Part shown: positions 1 through 9,384 of the stretch, piece after piece | Layout of the letters: the number at the start of each line of letters is the position of its first letter | Position numbering within the stretch: position 1 is the first letter of the stretch | Assembly: GCA_052169395.1 (NCBI GenBank) | Contig: JBQNCN010000001.1 | Coordinates: 186,001 to 250,000, forward strand | DNA length: 64,000 bases | Source of the DNA: Fimenecus sp052169395 | Lineage (GTDB): Bacteria > Bacillota > Clostridia > Oscillospirales > Acutalibacteraceae | Reading direction: 5' to 3' | Program-made: the position numbers and the translations under genes | Notes under the pieces: generated by a model | The model's input: the letters and a program-made list of their open reading frames with translations, nothing else | Database searches by the model: none | What the model was told of the DNA's origin: nothing

Positions 1-366
1 TTTTCTGCCAATGCTCAAAAGTTCAGGATTATCATAAGATAATGAATATAAAAGCTTATCCAGTTCTTCATTTGTAATATTCGGTATTTCAATTTGTTCA
101 GGTTGTTCTTCTATTTTATTTAAAATAAGTGTATATGCAATTTTAGCATTTGTAGAAAGTTTATGATAATAAACTTTTTCCATGTCATTCTCATAAATAA
201 GTTTTATTTTTGAAAAATCCATTTTTACTGTTGAGCTTATTTTATTTGATACTGCTGAAAAAAAACCTCTTTGTTTATCAGTTTCATTAAATATATGATT
301 TGAAACAACATATAGTAAAACTGTTATAGCTGTAATTGTCAAAATTGCATAAACAATCTTTTTCAT
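1..366 (-). CDS. Membrane-anchored protein, N-terminal fragment (transglutaminase-associated type?)
   Basis: This is a partial gene: the first 122 codons are present and the rest lies before base 1. The ATG at 366-364 follows a good SD (AAAGGTGAT) about 8 bases upstream. Residues 4-21 form a hydrophobic signal or anchor segment, and the rest is polar. Near residue 113 is a YDNPEL stretch of the kind found in the N-terminal region of many clostridial secreted transglutaminase-domain proteins; that link is from memory and no catalytic domain is visible. Its promoter region is shared with the divergent hydrolase gene at 535. The function cannot be assigned from this fragment. Confidence 0.6.
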   Translation of the reverse strand, partial: MKKIVYAILTITAITVLLYVVSNHIFNETDKQRGFFSAVSNKISSTVKMDFSKIKLIYENDMEKVYYHKLSTNAKIAYTLILNKIEEQPEQIEIPNITNEELDKLLYSLSYDNPELLSIGRK

Positions 367-472
367 AACCTAATATCACCTTTATTTATTTTACCATAAC
401 AATATAATATTTAAAAGGATTCTTTAAACTAACCGACAATGTATAAAATTGATATTTTTGCATATTTTTTCA

Positions 473-500
473 TTGATTTTATTATTTTTTTTGTTATAAT
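473..500 (+). promoter_or_regulatory. Promoter of the serine hydrolase gene
   Basis: TTGATT (473-478) and TATAAT (495-500) are separated by 16 bases. Transcription would start about 28 bases before the ATG at 535, leaving room for the SD GGAAAGGAG. Confidence 0.6.
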
Positions 501-534
501 ATTTTTGTAATATACGGAAAGGAGTTTAAACACA

Positions 535-2145
535 ATGACAAATTTAAATACTGATTTACCCTATGCAGATTTTCCTGAACAAGTCGGAGTAAAACCTGAT
601 TGTATAAAAAGATTTGCAGACGAAGCGAAAAAAAACAATTTGGAATTTCACTCGCTTATTGTTATGAGATACGGTAAAATTGCATGCGAATGGTATAATG
701 AACCGTATAATGCAGACATGAAAGCTGCAATGTACTCTGTTTCAAAATCTTGGACAGCTACAGCAATGGGAATTGCTGAAGCTGAAGGGATTTTATCTTT
801 AAATGATAAAGTCATGAGTTACTTCCCTGAATATAAAGCAAAGAAAAATGGAAACGGTCTTGAAATGATGACCATAAAACATTTACTTACAATGACGGCC
901 GGTAAAAACATAAGTTATCTTATGGATAGAGCCAAAGTGGATTGGGTTCAATATTTTATAGATTCTCCTTGGACAAATAAACCTGGAAAAGGCTATCTTT
1001 ATGTAAATGAAAATCTTTATATTTGTCTTAGAATTTTAAGAAAAGTAACAGGTCTAACTGCAACAGAATATTTAAAACCGAGATTATTAGATCCATTGGG
1101 CATAGAAGATTTTTTCTGGGAAAAAGCTCCTGATGGAACAGAATGCGGTGGTTGGGGTCTATTTATACGACCAAGAGATTTAGCAAAACTTGCAACCTGT
1201 TATTTACAAGGCGGCATTTATAATGGAAAACAAATTTTATCTGAAAAATGGGTAAAAGAAGCCACTCAAAACCAGCTTGGCAACATAAAAATGACATCTC
1301 CTGATAGAGATAGATGTTCCGGATACGGTTATAATTTATGGATGAATGCAGATAAACCGTATGGATATCGTATGGACGGAATGATGTCCAATTTTGCTAT
1401 CAATTGGCCTGAACTTAATGCAACAGTAGTTTGTACAGCATCAATACCAAGTGAAACAGCAGCAATACAATGCTTATGGAAAGTTTTTCCGGATGCATTC
1501 AGCATTGAAAAAAAATCAAAGCCGACACAAGAATATATCCATGTAAAATCTACAATTTTCAGACCTTTAAAATCAGTTCGTTCCCCCATGGAAAAACAAA
1601 TTAATGGAGCTAATATATTCATAAATAAAAGTCCTATACTCACAACCTTTAATGTAGGCGTATCCATGCTTCCACTCGTTACAACTTTTATGATGTATGA
1701 CAGAGCAGGACATATAAATGATATAAAATTCAATTTCAAAGAAAATGAACTTGAACTTTCATGGGATGAAGGAGTAGACTGCAGTCAAAGCAATACTATA
1801 CCTGTAGGACTTGACGGAGAATATCGTGAAGGCGTTATGCACTTGGGCGGCATTGATTTTAAAGTTCTATCAAATGCAGAATGGGTAAATCCCAGTACAT
1901 TAAGACTTTATGTTAGAGCTTATGAAACAGTTTCATTTAGAATTTTCGAATTTAATTTTAAAAATAACGGCATTGTTTATATAACACCGAATTCGACACC
2001 GTCAACAAAAGAGCTTGTAGGATTTGCAAGTAATTTCTTTGAAGAATTTATAAAACCAAAAGCTATTATAAAACCTGCTCAACTTGCAATTCATGCAATA
2101 CCTCCTATTATAGAACCTACCATGATTGGACGACTTTATAAATAA
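535..2145 (+). CDS. Serine hydrolase of the beta-lactamase / penicillin-binding class C fold
   Basis: The 536-residue protein has the class C signature: SVSK (S68-K71) is the SxxK nucleophile and general base, and YVN at 156-158 is the second triad motif. Family members act as D-aminopeptidases, esterases or carboxypeptidases, so sequence alone does not fix the substrate. The catalytic domain covers roughly residues 15-330. The last 180 residues look like a beta-rich C-terminal domain that I do not recognise. There is no signal peptide, which suggests a cytoplasmic enzyme. The ATG is preceded by GGAAAGGAG. It is transcribed alone from its own promoter and ends at a strong hairpin. Confidence 0.85.
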   Translation: MTNLNTDLPYADFPEQVGVKPDCIKRFADEAKKNNLEFHSLIVMRYGKIACEWYNEPYNADMKAAMYSVSKSWTATAMGIAEAEGILSLNDKVMSYFPEYKAKKNGNGLEMMTIKHLLTMTAGKNISYLMDRAKVDWVQYFIDSPWTNKPGKGYLYVNENLYICLRILRKVTGLTATEYLKPRLLDPLGIEDFFWEKAPDGTECGGWGLFIRPRDLAKLATCYLQGGIYNGKQILSEKWVKEATQNQLGNIKMTSPDRDRCSGYGYNLWMNADKPYGYRMDGMMSNFAINWPELNATVVCTASIPSETAAIQCLWKVFPDAFSIEKKSKPTQEYIHVKSTIFRPLKSVRSPMEKQINGANIFINKSPILTTFNVGVSMLPLVTTFMMYDRAGHINDIKFNFKENELELSWDEGVDCSQSNTIPVGLDGEYREGVMHLGGIDFKVLSNAEWVNPSTLRLYVRAYETVSFRIFEFNFKNNGIVYITPNSTPSTKELVGFASNFFEEFIKPKAIIKPAQLAIHAIPPIIEPTMIGRLYK

Positions 2146-2160
2146 AAACATATTATTAAA

Positions 2161-2190
2161 AGATACCGACAATTGTCGGTATCTTTGTTA
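2161..2190 (+). terminator. Intrinsic terminator after the serine hydrolase gene
   Basis: A perfect 10-bp stem (AGATACCGAC / GTCGGTATCT) with an AATT loop is followed by a short T-rich run. It sits 15 bases after the stop codon. Confidence 0.75.
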
Positions 2191-2309
2191 TTATAATGAA
2201 TACATATTGACATCAAAAACAGAAGCTATCCACACATATAAATCCGAAATAAAATTATCTCTTGTTTTGAATATAATCAAATCAACCATATTCATTATTA
2301 AATCATAAA

Positions 2310-4721
2310 TCATTTTACTACCAAATTCACAAGTCTACCCTTTACATATATTTCCTTGAGATAAATTTTTCCATCTGTAAATTCTTTTACTTTATCATCG
2401 GATTTTACTAAAGAAATAGCATCATCCGAACTTATTTCAGCCGGAACATTTATTTTAGTTCTGACTTTTCCGTTTATCATAACAGCAATTTCAATTATAT
2501 CATCAACACATTTCTCTTCAGAATAATCAATCCATTTCGCATCTTTTGCAAGCATATTTCCAAAGCCTTGTCTACTCCAAATTTCTTCCGTTATATGAGG
2601 AGCAAACGGATTTAGAAGAACAATAAAAGTTTTAAGTTCTCCCTTTGTAATACTTCCCTTATCAAACATAGCATTTATAAGTGTCATAAGCGCTGCAACA
2701 GCAGTATTATATTTCATATTTTCTATGTCTTCGGAAACTTTCTTTATAGTTTTATGCATTAAAGACATAAGTTCTTTCGAGTAATCATTGCCATCTACAA
2801 CTATATCTTGAAGTTTCCATGTTCTATCAATAAACCTTTTGCAACCTTTAACTGCAGTATCACTCCATGGTGCAGCCTGATCATATTCACCCATAAACAT
2901 AACATATGTACGAAGTACATCCGCACCATATTTATCTACAACATCATTGGGATCTACAACATTTCCTTTTGACTTACTCATTTTTTGTCCATCATATCCT
3001 AAAATCATACCTTGATTTGTACGTTTCATATATGGTTCTTTACAAGATACAACACCAATATCATATAAAAATCTATGCCAAAAACGAGAATAAATAAGAT
3101 GTCTGGTCACATGTTCCATCCCACCGTTATACCAATCTACAGGCATCCAATATTTAAGTTTTTCAAAATCGCCAAGACTTTCATTGTTATGTGGATCACA
3201 ATAACGAAGAAAATACCAAGAAGATCCTGCCCATTGAGGCATTGTGTCAGTTTCCCTTTTAGCCGGTCTTTGACATTTAGGACAAGTGCAGTTTATAAAA
3301 CTCTCAACTTTTGCAAGTGGACTTTCTCCATCCGTTCCCGGCAAAAATTCTTTCATATCGGGAAGCTCCAACGGAAGCTCAGAGTACGGTACTGCAACAT
3401 CACCGCAATGGTCACAATGAACTATAGGAATTGGCTCACCCCAATATCTTTGACGATTAAATGCCCAATCTTTCATCTTATACTGAACACCTGCAGTACC
3501 TATACCTTTTTCTTCAATAGCTTCTAAAGCCTTTTCAATGCTTTCTTTTTTATTAGTAAGTCCGTTTAGAAAATCCGAATTCACCATTTCTCCGTCGCCT
3601 ATATATGCCGCTTCAGAGATATTTCCACCTTTTATTACTTCAATAATATCAACACCGAATTTTTTTGCAAAATCCCAATCTCTTTGGTCATGTGCAGGTA
3701 CTGCCATAATGGCACCCGTACCATAACCCATCATTACATAATCTGAAATAAATATAGGAATTTCTTTTTTATTTAACGGATTTATTGCAGTAAGTCCTGA
3801 AATTTTAACACCTGTTTTATCTTTTACAAGCTGCGTTCTCTCAAATTCAGTTTTTTTATTACTTTCTTCACGATAAGCTTCTATTTCTTCAAAATTTGAT
3901 ATTCTGTTTTTATATTTATCCAAAATCGGATGTTCAGGCGCCATAACCATAAATGAAACACCAAATAATGTATCAGGCCTTGTTGTATATATTTTAAGTT
4001 TTTCATCCGTATCTTTTATATCAAAATTTACAAACGCACCCTTGGACTTTCCTATCCAATTTACCTCTTGCTGTCTTATATGGGGAAGATAATCCACATC
4101 ATTCAGTCCATCAAGAAGCTTATCGGCATATTGCGTAATTCTTAAATACCAAACATCCTTAACTTTTTGAATAACCTCAGTACCGCATATATCACATTCT
4201 CCGCCTTGGCTATCTTCATTAGAAAGAACCACTTTACAATGTGGACAATAATTAACAAGAGTCTTGTCACGAAAAACCAGTCCCTTTTCAAACATCTTCA
4301 GAAAAATCCACTGTGTCCACTTGTAATAATTTTTATCTGTTGTATCTACTGTTCTATCCCAATCAAAAGAAAATCCAACTTTTTTAAGCTGACTTATAAA
4401 TTTTTCTATATTTTTATCGGTAACTATCCTCGGATGAGTTCCCGTTTTAACCGCATAATTTTCTGTAGGAAGTCCAAACGCATCAAATCCTATCGGAAAA
4501 AGAACATTTTCACCTTGAAGTCGCCTTTTTCTTGAAAGTATTTCCATACCAGAATAAGCCTTTATATGTCCCACATGCATTCCTGACCCTGAAGGATAAG
4601 GGAATTCTACTAAAGCATAAAATTTCTTTTTATCAGAAAAATCCTCAGCTTTAAAAACTTCACTTTCAAGCCATTTTATTTGCCATTTCTTTTCAATTTC
4701 TTTAAAATTATATTCACTCAT
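2310..4721 (-). CDS. leuS: Leucyl-tRNA synthetase
   Basis: This class I aminoacyl-tRNA synthetase charges tRNA-Leu in the cytoplasm. The 803-residue length is normal for the bacterial enzyme. Visible motifs are HVGH at 49-52 (HIGH box) and KMSKS at 580-584. The CP1 editing domain lies at about 225-425, with TTRPDT at 246-251 and GTGAIMAVPAHD at 334-345. Two CxxC pairs at 159/162 and 176/179 probably bind zinc. It is the last gene of the yhbY-nadD-yqeK-rsfS-leuS run and follows rsfS by 16 bases. No T-box leader is present, so expression should depend on the operon promoter. Confidence 0.98.
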   Translation of the reverse strand: MSEYNFKEIEKKWQIKWLESEVFKAEDFSDKKKFYALVEFPYPSGSGMHVGHIKAYSGMEILSRKRRLQGENVLFPIGFDAFGLPTENYAVKTGTHPRIVTDKNIEKFISQLKKVGFSFDWDRTVDTTDKNYYKWTQWIFLKMFEKGLVFRDKTLVNYCPHCKVVLSNEDSQGGECDICGTEVIQKVKDVWYLRITQYADKLLDGLNDVDYLPHIRQQEVNWIGKSKGAFVNFDIKDTDEKLKIYTTRPDTLFGVSFMVMAPEHPILDKYKNRISNFEEIEAYREESNKKTEFERTQLVKDKTGVKISGLTAINPLNKKEIPIFISDYVMMGYGTGAIMAVPAHDQRDWDFAKKFGVDIIEVIKGGNISEAAYIGDGEMVNSDFLNGLTNKKESIEKALEAIEEKGIGTAGVQYKMKDWAFNRQRYWGEPIPIVHCDHCGDVAVPYSELPLELPDMKEFLPGTDGESPLAKVESFINCTCPKCQRPAKRETDTMPQWAGSSWYFLRYCDPHNNESLGDFEKLKYWMPVDWYNGGMEHVTRHLIYSRFWHRFLYDIGVVSCKEPYMKRTNQGMILGYDGQKMSKSKGNVVDPNDVVDKYGADVLRTYVMFMGEYDQAAPWSDTAVKGCKRFIDRTWKLQDIVVDGNDYSKELMSLMHKTIKKVSEDIENMKYNTAVAALMTLINAMFDKGSITKGELKTFIVLLNPFAPHITEEIWSRQGFGNMLAKDAKWIDYSEEKCVDDIIEIAVMINGKVRTKINVPAEISSDDAISLVKSDDKVKEFTDGKIYLKEIYVKGRLVNLVVK

Positions 4722-4737
4722 TTAAACCCTTCTACTC

Positions 4738-5088
4738 TTATATTAATTCTTTTATTTCAATTTTTTTCGCATCAATCCAAAGCTTTTCAAGATTATAACG
4801 CTCCCTTGCCACATCCGTAAATAAATGCACTACAACTGTGCCATAATCTAAAAGCTGCCAATCTCTCGCCTTTCCCTCTACCGCAAGTGCAAGCATACTA
4901 TCATCTCTTTTCAAAGTATCAAAAATATTATCTGCAAGACTTTTCAAATGTGTAGTTGAGGTTGCAGTTGCAATAATAAAATAATCAGCAACAGTTGACA
5001 CATCTTTAATATTAAGCACTGTAATATCGCCGCCCTTAAATTTATCAACAGCAGCAACCAATTTTTTCAACAAAATTGTTTCTTCCAT
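4738..5088 (-). CDS. rsfS: Ribosomal silencing factor RsfS
   Basis: RsfS (DUF143 / iojap family) binds ribosomal protein L14 and blocks subunit joining when nutrients are scarce. The 116-residue protein shows the family features KGGDITVLNIKDVS, the DYFIIATATSTTHLKSLAD segment and the GTVVVHLFTDVARERY ending. It overlaps the end of yqeK by one base and precedes leuS, a gene order typical of Bacillota. Confidence 0.95.
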   Translation of the reverse strand: MEETILLKKLVAAVDKFKGGDITVLNIKDVSTVADYFIIATATSTTHLKSLADNIFDTLKRDDSMLALAVEGKARDWQLLDYGTVVVHLFTDVARERYNLEKLWIDAKKIEIKELI

Positions 5089-5672
5089 TATTTTTCATCT
5101 CCTAATTTTGCTAAAAGATAGTTATAAGCTTTTATACTGTCCTCACTTATAAATCTTTTCTTTCTGATATTGTCAAATATGGTAAACTGTTCTCCATCAA
5201 GAATTGCCTTATCAATATTTATATATGCCATTTTGCGAAGCTCTTCAACACCGTCATATTTTCTGTCTGCTGAAATATAATCACCCATATATACACATTT
5301 TTGAAGAAGTGTCATGGAAGCCTTTCCTGTTGTATGATATCTTACAGCAGATATTATTTCTTCATCATTGAACTTCAAAAAATCTCTTATATAAACAGCT
5401 CCACTTATCTGATGCCATATTTTAGGACTTTTAAATTCTGTTTCTGTAAGTTTTATTCCAGACTTTAAAATTATTTCAAGCTGCCTGTTAATAGGTGTAT
5501 CTTTCATAATATCGTGCAAAAGTCCTGCAGTAAATGCTTTTTCGGTATCCGCTCCATAAATCATAGCAAGCTTCATAGCTTCATAAGCAACATTAAGTGA
5601 ATGTCTAAAGCGTTTTTCCGTAAGCAATTTTTTTATTTCAAAAAAAAATTCAAGATTTCTGTTTGTATCCAT
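5088..5672 (-). CDS. yqeK: YqeK-type HD-domain phosphohydrolase (diadenosine tetraphosphatase)
   Basis: YqeK enzymes are HD-domain, metal-dependent hydrolases that split Ap4A symmetrically into two ADP. The GLLHDIMKD motif is the HD signature and RYHTTG follows later, as in the family. The open frame reaches a TTG at 5690 inside nadD. I prefer the ATG at 5672, which lies about 10 bases after AAGAG and gives a 194-residue protein starting MDTNRN. The start overlaps the end of nadD by about 23 bases, so the two are probably translationally coupled. ATG 5681 is an alternative. Confidence 0.92.
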   Translation of the reverse strand: MDTNRNLEFFFEIKKLLTEKRFRHSLNVAYEAMKLAMIYGADTEKAFTAGLLHDIMKDTPINRQLEIILKSGIKLTETEFKSPKIWHQISGAVYIRDFLKFNDEEIISAVRYHTTGKASMTLLQKCVYMGDYISADRKYDGVEELRKMAYINIDKAILDGEQFTIFDNIRKKRFISEDSIKAYNYLLAKLGDEK

Positions 5673-6252
5673 AAAGACCATTCTCTTCAATTATTTTAAT
5701 TACTTCGTCTGTTAAATATTCATTTAAAGACATTCCATGTTTCACTTTTTTACGAATTTCACTTGAAGAAACAACAAACGGCTCCAACTCTAAAATAATA
5801 GGATTTACTTTAAGTGTTTCCTTTGAAAAAAAATCTATTTTATCTTTATCTTCAGCATTCCTTGCCGCAACTACCAAAGTTACTTTTTTTAAAATTTCTT
5901 CAGCATTTTTCCATTTATCAAAACTAAAAAACATATCAGATCCGATTATAAGATAAAGTTTTGCATCGTCAAATTGCTTTTCAAGCTTTCTAATTGTAAG
6001 ATACATAAAGCTGCTTTCCTTTCGGTCAAGCTCTATGCGACTCACTTCCGCTTTTTTAAAAGAGAAAGCATTTTCACACATTAAAAATCTTAATTCCGTG
6101 GGAGCAAGTTCGCTACAAACCTTATGTACAGGCTGCTTATCCGGAATTACAATTACTTTATCAAGAGATAATTTTTTCGCTGCATATTCTGCAAAACGTA
6201 TGTGCGCTTTGTGTGGAGGGTTAAAAGTTCCTCCATAAATTCCTATTTTCAC
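5650..6252 (-). CDS. nadD: Nicotinate-nucleotide adenylyltransferase
   Basis: NadD transfers AMP from ATP to nicotinate mononucleotide to make deamido-NAD in NAD synthesis. The 200-residue protein begins with the nucleotidyltransferase signature GGTFNPPHKAH and ends with VSSSEIRKKV, equivalent to the ISSTxIR motif. Length is usual. Its start overlaps the yhbY stop by four bases, and yqeK begins within its last codons. This links NAD synthesis with ribosome-associated genes in one transcript. Confidence 0.97.
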   Translation of the reverse strand: MKIGIYGGTFNPPHKAHIRFAEYAAKKLSLDKVIVIPDKQPVHKVCSELAPTELRFLMCENAFSFKKAEVSRIELDRKESSFMYLTIRKLEKQFDDAKLYLIIGSDMFFSFDKWKNAEEILKKVTLVVAARNAEDKDKIDFFSKETLKVNPIILELEPFVVSSSEIRKKVKHGMSLNEYLTDEVIKIIEENGLYGYKQKS

Positions 6253-6677
6253 TTTTTATCATTTTTTCTTTTCATTTCACGTTTTTGATATTCTTGACGA
6301 CTTTTTCTATATTTTTCTTGCTGTTCTTTTAATTCTTCATAAGCTTTTTTTCTTTTAATACTTTGAGCTTTTCTTATATTTTCCATTTTTTCTTTCTGCT
6401 TTAGGTGAAGCTCTTCACTATATCTGTAAAGTGTTATCACGCCGCCCATAACCGAAACAACCTCGGCATCAGTACGTTCTGCTACAATCTGTGCTGCTGA
6501 TTTCGGCGGCTCAGGACAAGTTTCAATTAAAACCCTGAATTTTATAAGTTCATGTGCTGTAAGCGCTTTATCTATTCCATCTATAAAATTTTCATTTATG
6601 CCTTGCTTTCCAAGTTGAAAAACAGGTTTTAAATTATTTGCTAAACCCCTAAGTTCTGCTCTATATTTACTATCCAT
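6249..6677 (-). CDS. yhbY: YhbY / CRM-domain ribosome-associated RNA-binding protein with basic tail
   Basis: The first 95 residues form a CRS1-YhbY (CRM) domain with the hallmark loop GKQGINENFI. YhbY proteins bind pre-50S particles and help 23S rRNA assembly. Unlike the usual protein of about 97 residues, this one has a tail of about 45 residues rich in Lys, Glu and Arg, probably helical and RNA-contacting. It is the first gene of the yhbY-nadD-yqeK-rsfS-leuS operon; obg, which often precedes it, is absent here. The ATG is preceded by AAAGGA. Confidence 0.93.
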   Translation of the reverse strand: MDSKYRAELRGLANNLKPVFQLGKQGINENFIDGIDKALTAHELIKFRVLIETCPEPPKSAAQIVAERTDAEVVSVMGGVITLYRYSEELHLKQKEKMENIRKAQSIKRKKAYEELKEQQEKYRKSRQEYQKREMKRKNDKK

Positions 6678-6746
6678 AACAAATCCTTTATGTAATGATT
6701 ATTTAATTTTACCACATTTATATAAAATAATAAATATATCAAATTA

Positions 6747-6775
6747 AAAAGACGACAGAGATTCTGCCGTCTTTT
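6747..6775 (-). terminator. Terminator after PEP carboxykinase gene
   Basis: Stem AAAAGACG-A-CAGA / TCTG-C-CGTCTTTT with a GAT loop, just downstream of the pckG stop on the minus strand. The outer A/T run supplies the U-tract. Confidence 0.75.
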
Positions 6776-6783
6776 ATTAGAAA

Positions 6784-8574
6784 TTATTTTAAGTTCTTCT
6801 TTAAAGTTTCAAGATTTTCGGAAAGTTCTTTCGGAAGCTTTTTAAACTTATTATAAAATTCTTCAATTTCTTCCGCTTCCCGGCTCCAAAGTTCTTTATC
6901 TACATCAAGCATACCTTCAAGACTTTCAATATTTACTTCATCTTCAAGACCTTCAATATTGATGTCTTTAGCATATGGAATATATCCAATAGCAGTTTCC
7001 TGTGCATCAACCTTACCTTCGCAACGATTTAAAATCCATTCTAAAACACGAAGATTATCACCAAAACCAGGCCAAACAAAGTTTCCTTCATCATCTCTTC
7101 TAAACCAGTTGACATTGAATATTTTAGGCGCTTTATCCTCATCAAGAGTCTTTCCAATGTCAATCCAATGCTGCCAATAATCCGCCATATCATAACCACA
7201 GAACGGAAGCATTGCCATAGGATCTCTTCTTACAACACCAACCTTACCTGCAGCAGCTGCGGTTGTTTCAGAAGCCATTGTAGAACCAACAAATACTCCG
7301 TGATTCCAATCTCTTGACTGATAGACAAGCGGAGCAAGTTTTGCACGTCTACCTCCGAAAACAAATGCGGAAATCGGCACGCCGTTAGGATTTTCAAATT
7401 CCGGTGAAATACATGGACAATTCTTTGCAGGTGAAGTAAAACGTGAGTTAGGATATGCAAGCTTTTTACCCTCTTCAGTCCATACCTCTCCGTCAGTCTT
7501 AATGCCTGTCCATTCTTCAGCATTTTTTGGCGGATTTTTGGTTAACCCTTCCCACCAAGGCGTATTGTTATCTAAATCTATGGCAACATTTGTGAATATG
7601 GAACCTGACTTTGCAGAAGCAAGTGCATTGAAATTTGATTTTTCATTAGTTCCAGGTGCCACACCAAAGAAACCGTTTTCAGGATTTACTGCATAAAGCC
7701 TTCCATCTGCACCTTTCTTAATCCATGCAATGTCATCACCAACAGTCCATACTTTATATCCTTTTTTCTTATAAACTTCAGGTGGAATAAGCATTGCAAG
7801 ATTTGTTTTACCACACGCTGAAGGAAATGCTGCACAAATATACTTCGTTTCACCTTGAGGATTTTCAATGCCGACAATAAGCATATGTTCTGCTTGCCAC
7901 ATTTCTTTTTTACCAAGATATGAGGCTATTCTAAGTGCAAAACATTTCTTACCTAAAATAACATTTCCACCGTATGCAGAATTCACGGAGATAATTGAAT
8001 TTTCTTCAGGGAACTGAACAATATAACGTTTTTCAGCATCAATATCACAAGAACAATGAAGTCCTCTTACCCAGTCATTTGATTCATTACCAAGAAGATC
8101 ACATACTTTCTGACCAACTCTTGTCATTATAGACATATTAAATACAACATAAAGTGAATCTGTAAGTTCAAATCCAACCTTTGCAAAAGGTGAACCTATA
8201 GGACCCATACAATAAGGAATAACATACATGGTTCTTCCCCTATATGAATCACGCGCTATATCATCAAGCATCTTATGTGCATCTGCAGGTTTCATCCAAT
8301 GATTTGTAGGTCCGCAATCACTTTCATCTACAGAACATATAAAAGTTCTGTCTTCAACTCTTGCAACATCATTTGTTTTAGTACGATGATAATAACAGTC
8401 AGGAAAAAGTTCCTCATTAAGCTTACGCATTTCACCTGTAGAAAGTGCTTCCGTCATAAAATAGTCGAGTTGTTCCTTTGAACCATCAATCCAAATAACA
8501 TTATCAGGATTAACAAGTTTCTTCTGTTCTTCTATCCAAGATAGAACTGTTTTGTTGTCTGTCAAAGCTGCCAT
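6784..8574 (-). CDS. pckG: Phosphoenolpyruvate carboxykinase (GTP)
   Basis: This enzyme interconverts oxaloacetate and phosphoenolpyruvate using GTP. The 596-residue length fits the GTP family rather than the ATP family (about 530). The P-loop FPSACGKTNLA holds the hyper-reactive cysteine C254 typical of GTP-PEPCK, and NWFRRDDEG near residue 465 fits the nucleotide-binding region. Together with the malic enzyme at 23142 it suggests active C3/C4 interconversion, possibly PEP carboxylation in a fermenter. The ATG follows AAGGAGC. It is monocistronic with its own promoter and terminator. Confidence 0.96.
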   Translation of the reverse strand: MAALTDNKTVLSWIEEQKKLVNPDNVIWIDGSKEQLDYFMTEALSTGEMRKLNEELFPDCYYHRTKTNDVARVEDRTFICSVDESDCGPTNHWMKPADAHKMLDDIARDSYRGRTMYVIPYCMGPIGSPFAKVGFELTDSLYVVFNMSIMTRVGQKVCDLLGNESNDWVRGLHCSCDIDAEKRYIVQFPEENSIISVNSAYGGNVILGKKCFALRIASYLGKKEMWQAEHMLIVGIENPQGETKYICAAFPSACGKTNLAMLIPPEVYKKKGYKVWTVGDDIAWIKKGADGRLYAVNPENGFFGVAPGTNEKSNFNALASAKSGSIFTNVAIDLDNNTPWWEGLTKNPPKNAEEWTGIKTDGEVWTEEGKKLAYPNSRFTSPAKNCPCISPEFENPNGVPISAFVFGGRRAKLAPLVYQSRDWNHGVFVGSTMASETTAAAAGKVGVVRRDPMAMLPFCGYDMADYWQHWIDIGKTLDEDKAPKIFNVNWFRRDDEGNFVWPGFGDNLRVLEWILNRCEGKVDAQETAIGYIPYAKDINIEGLEDEVNIESLEGMLDVDKELWSREAEEIEEFYNKFKKLPKELSENLETLKKNLK

Positions 8575-8608
8575 TTATTTGCTCCTTTTTTATTAACAAT
8601 CTAACGCC

Positions 8609-8617
8609 ATTATAGCA
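8609..8617 (-). promoter_or_regulatory. Extended -10 promoter element of pckG
   Basis: On the minus strand the sequence TGCTATAAT occurs here, an extended -10 box 35 bases before the ATG. No good -35 box is visible at 16-18 bases spacing. A TTGTTAA half-site follows between the box and the SD. Confidence 0.5.
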
Positions 8618-8677
8618 TATCTTTATTATATGATTTTTTTTATTTTTTTTCAACTGATATTTGATAAATATTTCACA

Positions 8678-9367
8678 TTATTTTTTAAACCTATATCCTG
8701 CTCCCCAAACAGTTTCTATTATTTTAGGTTTTTGCGGATCATCCTCAAGTTTTTCTCTGAGTCTGTTTATATGTACTGTAACGGTAGCCTCATCCCCAAT
8801 CGAATCCATTCCCCATATATTTTCATAAAGAACATTTCTTGAAATAACTTTATCCGCATTCATCATAAGATATAAAAGAAGCTCATATTCTTTATTTTTA
8901 AGATCGATTTCTTTTGTCCCCGTTCTAACTCTTCTAGTTGTTCTATTAAGCTTCACACCGCCCTCTTCCAAAACAGAATCTTTATCAAATCCACCATCTT
9001 TAAGTCTTTTATACTGCGATATATTAGCTTTAACCCTTGCAACAAGCTCTGAAGGGGAAAACGGTTTTTCTATATAATCATCCGCACCGACACCAAGACC
9101 TTTTATTTTATCAACATCCGCTTTAAGTGCAGTTAACATAAGAATAGGTACATCCGTAACATTTCTAAGCTTTTCACAAATTGTAAAACCATCAGTTCCA
9201 GGCAACATTAAATCAAGTAAAATTAAAGAATATCTGTTCTTCAGTTCTAAATCAAGTCCCTTTATCCCATCAAATGCAATATCAACTGAAAAACCCTCAA
9301 GAGTTAAATAATCGCTCTCTATTTCTGCGATATCCTTATCGTCTTCAATTATAAGAATTTTTTCCAA
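8678..9367 (-). CDS. OmpR/PhoB-family response regulator
   Basis: The 229-residue protein has an N-terminal receiver domain with acidic pocket EDD (8-10), phospho-acceptor D52 in LLDLMLPGTDG and K103 in the EKPF loop. Residues 130-229 are a winged-helix DNA-binding domain ending VWGAGYRF, typical of OmpR members. It is co-transcribed with the kinase gene that precedes it by 17 bases. The regulated genes cannot be inferred from the sequence. Confidence 0.95.
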   Translation of the reverse strand: MEKILIIEDDKDIAEIESDYLTLEGFSVDIAFDGIKGLDLELKNRYSLILLDLMLPGTDGFTICEKLRNVTDVPILMLTALKADVDKIKGLGVGADDYIEKPFSPSELVARVKANISQYKRLKDGGFDKDSVLEEGGVKLNRTTRRVRTGTKEIDLKNKEYELLLYLMMNADKVISRNVLYENIWGMDSIGDEATVTVHINRLREKLEDDPQKPKIIETVWGAGYRFKK

Positions 9368-9384
9368 TGATTTCTCCTTTAATA

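Noticed and set aside
2126..2308. 60-codon frame spanning the end of the serine hydrolase gene
   Set aside because: It runs through the terminator hairpin at 2161-2190, has no SD and a low-complexity product.
3075..3527. 150-codon open frame on the plus strand inside leuS
   Set aside because: It is antisense to conserved LeuRS sequence, has no SD, and its product is low-complexity. It is a shadow of AT-rich coding; the same applies to other antisense frames such as 29540-29968 and 26543-26920.
4722..4737. T-box leader for leuS
   Set aside because: Only 16 bases separate leuS from rsfS, with no GGGTGG-type motif.
8590..8605. Rex box upstream of pckG
   Set aside because: Only one half-site (TTGTTAA) is present; the other arm does not match.
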